Positions 24,097-31,151 of a stretch of DNA of 32,465 nucleotides are shown here, in pieces. Source of the stretch: Lachnospiraceae bacterium (GTDB lineage: Bacteria > Bacillota > Clostridia > Lachnospirales > Lachnospiraceae); assembly GCA_024698485.1 (NCBI GenBank), contig JAILRC010000086.1, positions 1 through 32,465 of the forward strand, given 5' to 3'. The position numbers and the translations under genes were made by a program. Position 1 is the first letter of the stretch. Each line of letters starts with the position of its first letter. The notes beneath the pieces were generated by a model. The model did not search any database. It worked only from the letters and a program-made list of their open reading frames with translations, and was not told the origin of the DNA.

Positions 24097-24112
24097 CTGT
24101 CAGATATGACAG
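24097..24112. promoter_or_regulatory. Dyad operator, copy 2 (CTGTCA-N4-TGACAG)
   Basis: CTGTCAGATATGACAG, extended by one more pair to ACTGTCA/TGACAGT. The half-sites are identical to copy 1 at 20652. The centre is again exactly 30.5 bp upstream of the first base of an extended -10. Confidence 0.7.
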
Positions 24113-24140
24113 TTTCTTTCGGAAAGATTTATGCCATAAT
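24112..24140 (+). promoter_or_regulatory. Candidate activator-dependent promoter of the SPFH operon
   Basis: An extended -10, TGC-CATAAT (-10 hexamer 24135-24140), without a recognisable -35 (GTTTCT at the expected place). The 22-bp distance from the dyad to the -10 equals that at the sensor operon. Confidence 0.6.
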
Positions 24141-24170
24141 ATGCATCGTTGAGATAAGGAGGAGGCATTT

Positions 24171-24743
24171 ATGGGCATACTTAAATCGTTATTACGACAG
24201 CCCGAATCTATCGACGACACCGGTTTGGAAACGGGTTTCGTCGGAAGAAAAGCGGAAAGGATCGAAACGGCCTTTGCCGAGATCCCCAAAACTCTGAAAG
24301 AAATGAAAGAACTTCCGGAAGCCTCACTCACAGATCCTTTTAAAACAGCAGCTCTTACGGTCTGTGCATTCTGCGCTTATACGGAAGACAGGGAGAAAGG
24401 AATAGAAATGCTGAATTTCCTTAAAGGGCCTCAGGAACTTTCAATCTATGACAAACAGTTCATAAAGGACAGGCTTGAGGAAAAAAAGTACGTTCCTTTT
24501 TCCTACTTCAAAGGAGCATTTCCGGACAATGAATATGCTCCGTCAAAACCTTACATAGTTGAGGTTCAATCAAACGCCTATTCCTATACGGAAGACGGAT
24601 ATGCCAAACTTTGGGTTCAATCGGGCGGGGCCGATTCTCTCAGGTGCATCACGCTGAGACGCAAAGGTAACCAATGGTTCTTATGGGAACAGATGATTCT
24701 GGCTGACATTAGGAAGCCGAGATCTGCTGATCCTTGGGCATAA
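24171..24743 (+). CDS. Hypothetical cytosolic protein, first gene of the SPFH operon
   Basis: I do not recognise this family with certainty. 190 residues, no signal peptide or membrane helix. The N-terminus (MGILKSLLRQP...) is followed by an acidic helical region with TDPFKTAALTVCAFCAYTEDREKGIEMLNFLKG and then a strand-rich half: KPYIVEVQSNAYSYTEDGYAKLWVQSGGADSLRCITLRRKGNQWFLWEQ, which ends as a compact beta domain. AAGGAGGAGG directly upstream gives a strong start. It sits 34 bp before the SPFH gene behind the dyad-linked promoter, so it probably works with that protein, perhaps as an adaptor. Confidence 0.8.
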   Translation: MGILKSLLRQPESIDDTGLETGFVGRKAERIETAFAEIPKTLKEMKELPEASLTDPFKTAALTVCAFCAYTEDREKGIEMLNFLKGPQELSIYDKQFIKDRLEEKKYVPFSYFKGAFPDNEYAPSKPYIVEVQSNAYSYTEDGYAKLWVQSGGADSLRCITLRRKGNQWFLWEQMILADIRKPRSADPWA

Positions 24744-24777
24744 AAATCATATTTAAATCTGAAAGGAGATCTAAATT

Positions 24778-26118
24778 ATGGGACTTATTTCTGCAGTAAT
24801 TAATTCAGCGGGTTCGGTTATTGCCGATCAGTGGAAGGAGTTCTTCTATTGTGATTCACTCGCTAAGGACGTGTTGGTGGTTAAGGGTCAAAAGAGGATT
24901 GGACCTAATTCGTCCAATACCAAGGGAGCTGACAACATCATTTCCAACGGCTCCGGCATCGCTGTCAATGAAGGACAGTGTATGATCATTGTTGAACAGG
25001 GTAAGGTAGTTGAGATCTGCGCTGAGCCCGGACAGTTCACATGGGATTCTTCCTCAGAACCTTCGATCTTCTGCGGTTCTCTCGGAAAGAACATCATCAA
25101 TACCTTCAAGACCATCGGTAAGCGTATCTCTTACGGTGGCGATACAGGTAAGGATCAGAGAATTTATTACTTCAACACCAAGGAACTCATCGATAACAAA
25201 TTTGGTACGGCTAACCCCGTTCCTTTCAGAGTTGTGGATTCAAAGATCGGTCTCGATATCGACGTTTCCATCCGCTGCTCGGGCGTTTTCTCTTACAGGA
25301 TCGCAGACCCCATTCTTTTCTATTCCAACGTTTGCGGTAACGTAACAAGCGCATATACACGTTCCGAGATCGATGCTCAGCTCAAGACGGAATTCATCTC
25401 CGCTCTTCAGCCCGCTCTCGGAAAACTTTCCGCTCTTGAACTCCGTCCCAACCAGATCGTGGCTCATACAACGGAACTTGAAAATGCAATAAACGACGCT
25501 CTTTCGGCTAAGTGGGCAGAACTCAGAGGTCTTACGGTTGTTTCCGTAGCTCTCGGTTCCGTTACCCTTCCCGATGAAGATGCTGAACTCATTAAGCAGG
25601 CTCAGCGCACCGCTATCATGAGAGATCCTACCATGGCAGCAGCTACACTTGTAGGAGCACAGGCAGACGCTATGAAGGCAGCTGCTTCCAACAGCGCAGG
25701 CGCTATGACGGGCTTCATGGGTCTTGGCTTTGCTCAGAATGCAGCAGGCGGCGGAATGAACGCTCAGAACCTCTTCGCTATGGGACAGCAGCAACAGCAG
25801 CAGGCAGCTCCTCAGCAGCAGGCAGCACCCGCTCCCGCAGCGGCTCCCGCAGGAAGCTGGACATGTAAGTGCGGTGCGACTGCTACAGGAAAGTTCTGTC
25901 CCGAGTGCGGAAGTCCCAAGCCCGCTGAAGATGGGTGGACCTGCTCCTGCGGTACCGTAAACAAGGGTAAGTTCTGCCAGAACTGCGGCGCTAAGAAGCC
26001 TGCAGGCGCACCTCTTTACAGATGCGACAAGTGCGGCTGGGAACCCGAAGATCCCTACAATCCTCCCAAGTTCTGCCCTGAGTGCGGAGACATTTTTGAC
26101 GACAGAGATATTAAGTAG
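24778..26118 (+). CDS. SPFH/Band-7 domain protein with C-terminal zinc ribbons (YdjI-like)
   Basis: 446 residues. Residues 1-310 are an SPFH-like domain of the YdjI/'virion core protein' type (LISAVINSAGSVIADQWKEF at the start, GEIDAQLKTEFISALQPAL-like coiled helix near 200). It is followed by an Ala/Gly/Met-rich segment, a Gln/Ala/Pro linker (about 338-360) and three zinc ribbons: CKCG...CPECG, CSCG...CQNCG, CDKCGW...CPECG. There is no signal peptide; such proteins are thought to assemble on the inner face of the membrane and recruit partners. In B. subtilis YdjI works with PspA, YdjG and YdjH. Strong AAAGGAG ahead of the ATG. Confidence 0.88.
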   Translation: MGLISAVINSAGSVIADQWKEFFYCDSLAKDVLVVKGQKRIGPNSSNTKGADNIISNGSGIAVNEGQCMIIVEQGKVVEICAEPGQFTWDSSSEPSIFCGSLGKNIINTFKTIGKRISYGGDTGKDQRIYYFNTKELIDNKFGTANPVPFRVVDSKIGLDIDVSIRCSGVFSYRIADPILFYSNVCGNVTSAYTRSEIDAQLKTEFISALQPALGKLSALELRPNQIVAHTTELENAINDALSAKWAELRGLTVVSVALGSVTLPDEDAELIKQAQRTAIMRDPTMAAATLVGAQADAMKAAASNSAGAMTGFMGLGFAQNAAGGGMNAQNLFAMGQQQQQQAAPQQQAAPAPAAAPAGSWTCKCGATATGKFCPECGSPKPAEDGWTCSCGTVNKGKFCQNCGAKKPAGAPLYRCDKCGWEPEDPYNPPKFCPECGDIFDDRDIK

Positions 26119-26162
26119 TCATATCTTTCGTACACACGACATTGTAAAAACGGAGGTCATCA

Positions 26163-26918
26163 ATGGGATTATTTGATAAAAAGATATGCGGTATATGCAA
26201 TAAAAAGATCGGTGTCCTTGACCTGATCGGAAGCAGAAAGCTTGAAGACAGCTATCTTTGCAAAGACTGCGCAAAGAGACTTTCTCCCTGGTTCAGCGAT
26301 AATCGTAAGTCAACCCTTGACGAGATCAGAGAACAGCTTTCCTACCGTGAACTCAACAAGGAAGAGGTTGAAAGCTTCAACCCCACTCGTACATTCGGTC
26401 AGAAGTATAAGGTCATGATCGATGACAAGACCAACAAGTTCTGTGTTACCAATGAGTCCAAATGGCGTGAGGCTAACCCCGATATCCTTAAGTTCTCACA
26501 GGTTACGGGCTGCGACATCGACATCCAGGAATACAAGGATGAGATGTTTGACCGTGACAATGACGGCAACCAGGTCAGCTTCAATCCCAAGCAGTACAGC
26601 TACAAGTACAGCTTTGGTGTTGTGATCCATGTAAATCACAAGTATTTCAGTGAGATGAAATTTGACGTTAACAAGGCTCTTCTCATTGAAAAGGACGTTT
26701 ATCCTCGTAAGAAGCCTCATGAGACAGATTACGAAGAGTGCAAGAAGATAACCGAAGATATTAAGGCAGCTGTTCTCGGAATCCACGAGGAGGCACGTAA
26801 CATTGAAGAAGAGGCTGAGAAGCCCAAGGCAGCAATGGTTTGTCCTTTCTGCGGCGCTACAACCGTTCCGGATGCTGCAGGCAATTGCGAATACTGCGGA
26901 GCTTGCATTACTAAGTAA
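26163..26918 (+). CDS. DUF4428-type zinc-binding protein with C-terminal zinc ribbon
   Basis: 251 residues, cytosolic. The N-terminal DUF4428 motif is CGICNKKIG...LGSRKLEDSYLCKDC followed by a helix rich in charged residues. The middle (about 75-190) is a strand-rich domain of unknown function with QVTGCDIDIQEYKDE and YSFGVVIHVNHKYFSEMKF. The C-terminus is a CPFCG...CEYCG zinc ribbon (about 228-247). It lies 44 bp after the SPFH gene with CGGAGG before the ATG, and is the third protein in this operon with a cysteine ribbon. Likely a partner or client adaptor of the SPFH assembly; no reaction is known. Confidence 0.85.
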   Translation: MGLFDKKICGICNKKIGVLDLIGSRKLEDSYLCKDCAKRLSPWFSDNRKSTLDEIREQLSYRELNKEEVESFNPTRTFGQKYKVMIDDKTNKFCVTNESKWREANPDILKFSQVTGCDIDIQEYKDEMFDRDNDGNQVSFNPKQYSYKYSFGVVIHVNHKYFSEMKFDVNKALLIEKDVYPRKKPHETDYEECKKITEDIKAAVLGIHEEARNIEEEAEKPKAAMVCPFCGATTVPDAAGNCEYCGACITK

Positions 26919-26990
26919 AAAACACTTAAACGAAAGGCTTCGTGAAGGGAATTCATGGAGCCTTTCATTTAAAAAAGACGGAGGAAGACG

Positions 26991-27540
26991 ATGGCAAACG
27001 ATTTTTTAAACAATCTGATGAACAGCTTGGGCAGTGATAACGTTGGTGACAGCGTTGAAAAAGCGGTTACGGATGCTCTGGGAAACAAGCTTAAGACTTC
27101 CCTGAATTCCTCTGCCAACAAAGTTAAAACAAGTTTAAACTCTTCGGGGAACAAGGTAAATACTTCGCTTGGCTCCTCAGGAAACAAAGTAAAGACGGAT
27201 CTTTCTTCAAGTTCCGCTTCCAAGGTTAAGACATCCACAGGAACGTCAAAACTTTCCGGAAAGTCCGCTTCCTTTATGAGCGGTGTAAAGAACGCATTTA
27301 ACACGGCTACCAACGGCGTTTCCGGAAGTTCCAACGTAGGACAGACTGTTGAAGATAATATTATGAATGCTCTCGGCGGAAAGATCACCGGAAAGAGTTC
27401 TGCTGCAGCAAACAGCTCCTGCTCCTTCACCGGTGGAAGAAGAAAGCAAGAATACGAATGAAGTTACATGCGAATACTGTGGCGGCGTGAGTCCCAAAGG
27501 GACGAGCAAATGCCCGTATTGCAGCGCTGAAATAGGATAA
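26991..27540 (+). CDS. 11-residue-repeat protein with out-of-frame C-terminal zinc ribbon (frameshift)
   Basis: The continuous frame from ATG 26991 (CGGAGGAAG upstream) gives 156 residues ending at 27461. The N-terminus is helical. Residues about 32-86 are five near-perfect 11-residue repeats (NKVKTSLNSSG type), then a Ser/Gly-rich region. After about residue 141 this frame reads as improbable sequence (SCSFTGGRRKQEYE). The +1 frame from about 27418 reads PAPSPVEEESKNTNEVTC, then a zinc ribbon CEYCGG...CPYCSAEIG with a stop at 27538-27540. Skipping one base near 27417 joins the two. Either a mutation or sequencing error broke the gene, or a programmed shift makes two forms. The operon partners also end in zinc ribbons. 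Confidence 0.75.
27084..27248 (+). repeat. Tandem 33-bp coding repeats
   Basis: Five consecutive units of about 33 bp (27084, 27117, 27150, 27183 and 27219), each encoding an 11-residue unit of the form N-K-[VL]-K/N-T-S-L-x-S-S-[GA]; the fourth is 12 residues. The DNA copies differ at silent positions, so the repeat is old and kept by selection on protein. Confidence 0.8.
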
Positions 27541-27604
27541 TTAAATTCTGCAAAACAGGATTTAATATAAATCAAATCGTGATATAACAGTATCACGGCT
27601 TGTC

Positions 27605-27649
27605 AGAATCGGATGGATTAAGCCCAAGGGATCCGTCCGATTCTTTTTT
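27605..27649 (+). terminator. Terminator of the SPFH operon
   Basis: AGAATCGGATGGAT (27605-27618) pairs with ATCCGTCCGATTCT (27631-27644) with one mismatch, followed by TTTTT. A further perfect hairpin CGTGATA/TATCACG lies just upstream at 27578-27597, of unknown role. Apart from these and the degV promoter, the 240-bp gap holds nothing else that I can see. Confidence 0.9.
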
Positions 27650-27710
27650 GCCGCCTCGTAACAATCTTGTAACAAATATTAGATAACCTAATAACAAATA
27701 CAAAAACTTC

Positions 27711-27738
27711 TTGCCTTTTCTATTCTTTATGTTATAAT
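27711..27738 (+). promoter_or_regulatory. Promoter of degV
   Basis: TTGCCT (27711-27716), 16-bp spacer, TGT-TATAAT (27733-27738) with an extended -10. Confidence 0.8.
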
Positions 27739-27784
27739 TCTGATGTCTCAAAGGAGAGAACAATAAAAACATCAGGAGGACAAC

Positions 27785-28660
27785 ATGAGACCTTTCATTG
27801 TATCAACGGATTCCACAGCTGACATCCCTGAGGATTATTTAAATGAACACAAGATCCAGCTTCATCCTCTCCATTATATTGTAAACGGGGTTGAATACGG
27901 AACGGAACTTGAACAGGGGGATATTCCCATTAAAGAGTTCTATGAAATGATAGAAGCGGGAACCATGGCTACCACCAATGCCACCAATATGGGATATGAT
28001 ATACAGCTCTTTGAAAAAACAGCAAAGGAAGGATATGATGTGCTCCACATCGCTTTTGCTTCTTATATGAGCGGAAGTTACAACAATGCCAAGGTGGCTG
28101 CTGAGCAGGTCATGGAAGAAAATCCCAATTGCAGGATCGTTGTTATCGATTCCACAAAGGGCTCCGGCGGAACCAACCTTCTGGTGAGAAAAGCGGTTGA
28201 AATGATGGAAGCAGGTAAAACCTTGGATGATACCGCCGCTTGGATCGAAGAAGCGGTAAAGAGAACATCAGTTTACTTTTCCGTACCCAGTCTTATGAGC
28301 CTTTACAGGGGCGGAAGACTTAAAAAGTCAGCCGCAATTCTTGGCACGATCCTTAAGATCCAGCCTACTCTTTACATTGATGAAAAAGGCTGCCTTACTG
28401 TTTTGAACAAAGTGCGCGGAAGAAAGGCGGCTTTGGAGTTTCTTTGCGAAACATTGAAGCCTTTACAGGAAAAAGGAACTTTACCTAAGGAGATCGCCAT
28501 CGAGCACGGTAATTGCCTTGAGGAAGCGGAAAGCCTCGGTGCTATGGCAAAGGAAAGATACGGTATAGAAAAGATCCATTACAATTTCCTGTGCCCCACC
28601 CTTGGAAGTCACACGGGCCAAGGCATTATCACCTTCAGTTTTATAGAGAATGAGAAATAA
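27785..28660 (+). CDS. DegV family fatty-acid-binding protein (FakB-like)
   Basis: 291 residues, cytosolic. Typical DegV features are the N-terminal STDSTADIPEDYL, the fatty-acid-contacting TNATNMGYD and FASYMSGSYNNAKVAAEQV, SVPSLMSLYRGGRLKKSAAILGTILKIQP, and the C-terminal LGSHTGQGIITFSF. DegV/FakB proteins hold a fatty acid for phosphorylation by FakA in uptake and phospholipid synthesis; no fakA is in the window. Own promoter, AGGAGG site 5 nt before the ATG and a terminator directly after, so a single-gene unit. Which fatty acid is bound cannot be told. Confidence 0.95.
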   Translation: MRPFIVSTDSTADIPEDYLNEHKIQLHPLHYIVNGVEYGTELEQGDIPIKEFYEMIEAGTMATTNATNMGYDIQLFEKTAKEGYDVLHIAFASYMSGSYNNAKVAAEQVMEENPNCRIVVIDSTKGSGGTNLLVRKAVEMMEAGKTLDDTAAWIEEAVKRTSVYFSVPSLMSLYRGGRLKKSAAILGTILKIQPTLYIDEKGCLTVLNKVRGRKAALEFLCETLKPLQEKGTLPKEIAIEHGNCLEEAESLGAMAKERYGIEKIHYNFLCPTLGSHTGQGIITFSFIENEK

Positions 28661-28667
28661 AAGATCG

Positions 28668-28701
28668 GTCTCAGAGGACAGTGTTCCCCTGAGACTTTTT
28701 T
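28668..28701 (+). terminator. Terminator of degV
   Basis: GTCTCAGAGG pairs with CCCCTGAGAC (small bulge), followed by six T. Confidence 0.9.
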
Positions 28702-28790
28702 CATTGTACGTTAATTGGAGATGGGCTATGGCTTCATAGGAGAAGTTGTGTTAGAATAAAGGAAAATCTATTTTATATGGAGAAGATGAA

Positions 28791-29924
28791 ATGGCAACTG
28801 AAAAATGGGTAGAGGAAACCCTCGAAAAAGTTAGAAAGAAGATCATCGTCACTGCCGAAAAGAACAAGGATAAGATCCCTTACAGGACTGACGCACAGGG
28901 CGATTACGACGACAATTCCGAACCTCGCGGTGACGGGAGCGGACTTGACTGGTGGACCAACGGTTTCTGGGGCGGCACTCTCTGGAAGATGTATGAAGAT
29001 ACGGGAAATGAACGCTATGCTGAGATCGCACGTATCTCCGAGAAAAAGCTGGAAAAATGCTTTGAGACCTTTACGGGACTGAATCATGACGTGGGATTCA
29101 TGTATATGCTCACAGCAGGCGCAGATTACAGGCTCACGGGAAACAAAGATTCCTTAAGGACATTACTACATGCAGCCAATCTTCTGGCGGGACGTTTTAA
29201 TCCCGTAGGATACATCCGAGCCTGGAATGATGTGTGGGGTGACAATGTGGGCTGGGCCATCATCGACTGTATGATGAATCTTTCTTTATTATATACCGCA
29301 TCCGAGATCACCAAGGATCCCAGATTTTCAAATGTGGCAAAACGTCATGCGGACACTGTTATAAACGCTTTTATCAGAGAAGACGGCTCCTGCTGCCATA
29401 TAGTTGAATTCAACCCGGAAACGGGAGAAAGAGTCAAGTCTATGGGCGGTCAGGGCTACGGCGAAGGTTCTTCCTGGACCAGAGGTCAGGCTTGGGGACT
29501 CTACGGTTTTGTGATCAGTTACATTCATACGGGAGACAAAAAGTATCTGGAAACAGCTGTCAGGATCGCTGACTATTGCAGAAAGAACGTACCTGACAAC
29601 GGTATCATTCCCATTGATTTTTGTCAGCCCAAAGAGCCTGCTCTGGAGGATTGTTGCGGAGCATGCATCATGGCCTGCGGATTTATCGAACTGGCAAAAC
29701 AACTCGGAGAAGAAAAAGGAAAAGAGTATCTGGAAACAGGTAAGAAGATCCTAAAAGCCATCGCGGAAGAAAGGTGTGATTACACTCTTGAATGCGATGC
29801 ATTTGTTCAGAACTGTTCCGCAGCTTATCATTCAAAGGATCACAATATGACCATGAACTATGCAGACTATTTCTTTGTGGAAGGCTTGCAAAAGCTTGCG
29901 GATATAGGAAGTTTTTATTGGTAA
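28791..29924 (+). CDS. Glycoside hydrolase family 88, unsaturated glucuronyl hydrolase
   Basis: 377 residues, no signal peptide, so it acts on imported oligosaccharides. It removes the unsaturated uronic acid left by polysaccharide lyases (from pectin, glycosaminoglycan or similar), by vinyl-ether hydration. The fold is an (alpha/alpha)6 barrel; the two catalytic Asp fit D100 (LNHDVGFMY) and D159 (GWAIIDCMMNL). Substrate-site motifs: GLDWWTNGFWGGTLW, SMGGQGYGEGSSWTRGQAWGLYG and AAYHSKDHNMTMNYADYFF near the end. GGAGAAG precedes the ATG; an extended -10 TGT-TAGAAT lies at 28749-28757. It stands alone, with no lyase or sugar transporter beside it. Confidence 0.94.
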   Translation: MATEKWVEETLEKVRKKIIVTAEKNKDKIPYRTDAQGDYDDNSEPRGDGSGLDWWTNGFWGGTLWKMYEDTGNERYAEIARISEKKLEKCFETFTGLNHDVGFMYMLTAGADYRLTGNKDSLRTLLHAANLLAGRFNPVGYIRAWNDVWGDNVGWAIIDCMMNLSLLYTASEITKDPRFSNVAKRHADTVINAFIREDGSCCHIVEFNPETGERVKSMGGQGYGEGSSWTRGQAWGLYGFVISYIHTGDKKYLETAVRIADYCRKNVPDNGIIPIDFCQPKEPALEDCCGACIMACGFIELAKQLGEEKGKEYLETGKKILKAIAEERCDYTLECDAFVQNCSAAYHSKDHNMTMNYADYFFVEGLQKLADIGSFYW

Positions 29925-29930
29925 ATGATG

Positions 29931-29970
29931 ATTTAGCGGATGTCAAATCAAGATTTGACATCCGCTAAAT
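29931..29970. terminator. Bidirectional terminator, 19-bp perfect dyad
   Basis: The arms 29931-29949 (ATTTAGCGGATGTCAAATC) and 29952-29970 are perfect complements with a 2-nt centre. They end in T-rich sequence on plus and follow the stop of the GH88 gene; the minus-strand WYL gene stops at 29971. It serves both convergent genes. Confidence 0.85.
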
Positions 29971-31014
29971 TTAGATTTGATACTTTTCGTAAGCTTCTTT
30001 CAGATCCTGTCTGATCTGATCCACAAGATTTTCCGGAGAAAGGACTGTGACTTCTCTGGCAAATTGTGTGCCCCAAAGACGCATGGCCTGGAGGCTTGAC
30101 ATTAGAGAAACCGTAACTTCATCCTCTGTTTCGTCGGTAAAGGTCATGTCGGGTTCGAACCAGTCGAAGAGTTCAGAAAGGAGAGTCTTTTTCATCCTGA
30201 ACTTTACTCTTTCTGCTTTATCGGAAAACATGAAGACATGTTCCGACATATGCTTTGCAAGAGAAAACCCGTGATCGTAGCCCTCGATCTCATTCTCGGG
30301 AACTCTGGGTTCATCAAGGATCTTAATGTTGGTGATTCTGTCGATCCTGAAGTGCGAAAGACCTTTTCCGAACCAGTCGTTGTTGCAGATAACGTAGTAT
30401 CGGTTGTTGGTGGCAGCGATACGATAGGGGCTCACGGTAAAGCGACGGATCTTGTTGTTCTTGGTGATCCTTTTATGGAGTTTTTTGTCCGTGTGATATT
30501 CCAGGTAATTAAAGTCTATGCGCTTGTTTTGATTAATGGCTTCATCGATCATTTCTATATTATAGAAAAGTTCCTTACTTGCTCCCTCGTCACCCTGAAC
30601 CGTCAGTATGTTTCTGGCACCGGTCTTAAAGTACCTGCTGGAAAGACCTTCAAGTTTTTCGATGAGGGCCCGCCGCTGGCTTACGGGGATGTTTCTTGAA
30701 AAAAGGATACCGTCGATGAGGAGTTTCAGCTCCGCATCGGTGAAGTCGTGAGTAAGGCTGAAATCCGTCCACTGGATGTTTTCTTCATCATCGTCGGAAG
30801 AGGCTCTTGCAATCTCCCTGTAGGAAATGTCAAGATCTGAATCCACAAGCCCTTCCAGGTACTTCTTCATGGTCTTTCTGTCCACTTTGATATCGTAATT
30901 GGATTTTAAAAGGTCGGAGATCTCCTTTTGGGTGAGGGTATGATCTTCATCCGTATATTTTTTCAAGATCTCCAGAACGTATAATATAACAAGCTTTTTT
31001 TGAACTTCAGCCAT
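29971..31014 (-). CDS. WYL-domain transcriptional regulator
   Basis: 347 residues. The N-terminal winged helix (about 1-75: LVILYVLEILKKYTDEDHTLTQ, then KVDRKTMKKYLEGL) binds DNA. The WYL domain (about 130-215) has RIDFNYLEY, RRFTVSPYRIAATNNRYYVIC and the WYL-type HFRIDRI. A C-terminal WCX extension (FRMKKTLLSELFDWF ... LLSPENLVDQIRQDL-like) closes the protein. WYL domains sense ligands such as nucleic acid or small metabolites. The gene is divergent from malic enzyme, with a dyad in the shared 137-bp region, so it may regulate itself, malic enzyme or both. AAGGAGG precedes the ATG on the minus strand. Confidence 0.92.
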   Translation of the reverse strand: MAEVQKKLVILYVLEILKKYTDEDHTLTQKEISDLLKSNYDIKVDRKTMKKYLEGLVDSDLDISYREIARASSDDDEENIQWTDFSLTHDFTDAELKLLIDGILFSRNIPVSQRRALIEKLEGLSSRYFKTGARNILTVQGDEGASKELFYNIEMIDEAINQNKRIDFNYLEYHTDKKLHKRITKNNKIRRFTVSPYRIAATNNRYYVICNNDWFGKGLSHFRIDRITNIKILDEPRVPENEIEGYDHGFSLAKHMSEHVFMFSDKAERVKFRMKKTLLSELFDWFEPDMTFTDETEDEVTVSLMSSLQAMRLWGTQFAREVTVLSPENLVDQIRQDLKEAYEKYQI

Positions 31015-31063
31015 GACAGCCTCCTTCCGGTCCTTCTTTAATATATCCCATTAGTAAAAAGAA

Positions 31064-31088
31064 TAGCACAAAAAGGCAGGCTGTGCTA
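31064..31088. promoter_or_regulatory. Dyad in the WYL regulator/malic enzyme intergenic region
   Basis: TAGCACA (31064-31070), 11-nt centre, TGTGCTA (31082-31088): a perfect 7-bp inverted repeat, two turns wide. The right arm overlaps the extended -10 of the malic enzyme promoter, so a bound protein would repress. The divergent WYL regulator is the natural candidate. Confidence 0.5.
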
Positions 31089-31092
31089 CAAT
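31084..31092 (+). promoter_or_regulatory. Extended -10 promoter of malic enzyme
   Basis: TGC-TACAAT (31084-31092), an extended -10 without a good -35. The predicted leader is about 50 nt. Confidence 0.5.
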
Positions 31093-31151
31093 CCTTATAA
31101 AATTATCGTCATGTTACTCGTGTTTTGATCAACACAGAAAAGAGAGAAAAG

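Noticed and set aside
26932-26966. Terminator between the DUF4428 and repeat-protein genes
   Set aside because: GAAAGGCT/AGCCTTTC forms an 8-bp stem, but the loop is 19 nt and only ATTTAAAA follows; at most a weak attenuator or processing site.
27084-27248. CRISPR-like array
   Set aside because: The repeats are adjacent 33-bp units without unique spacers and lie inside a coding frame with silent differences.
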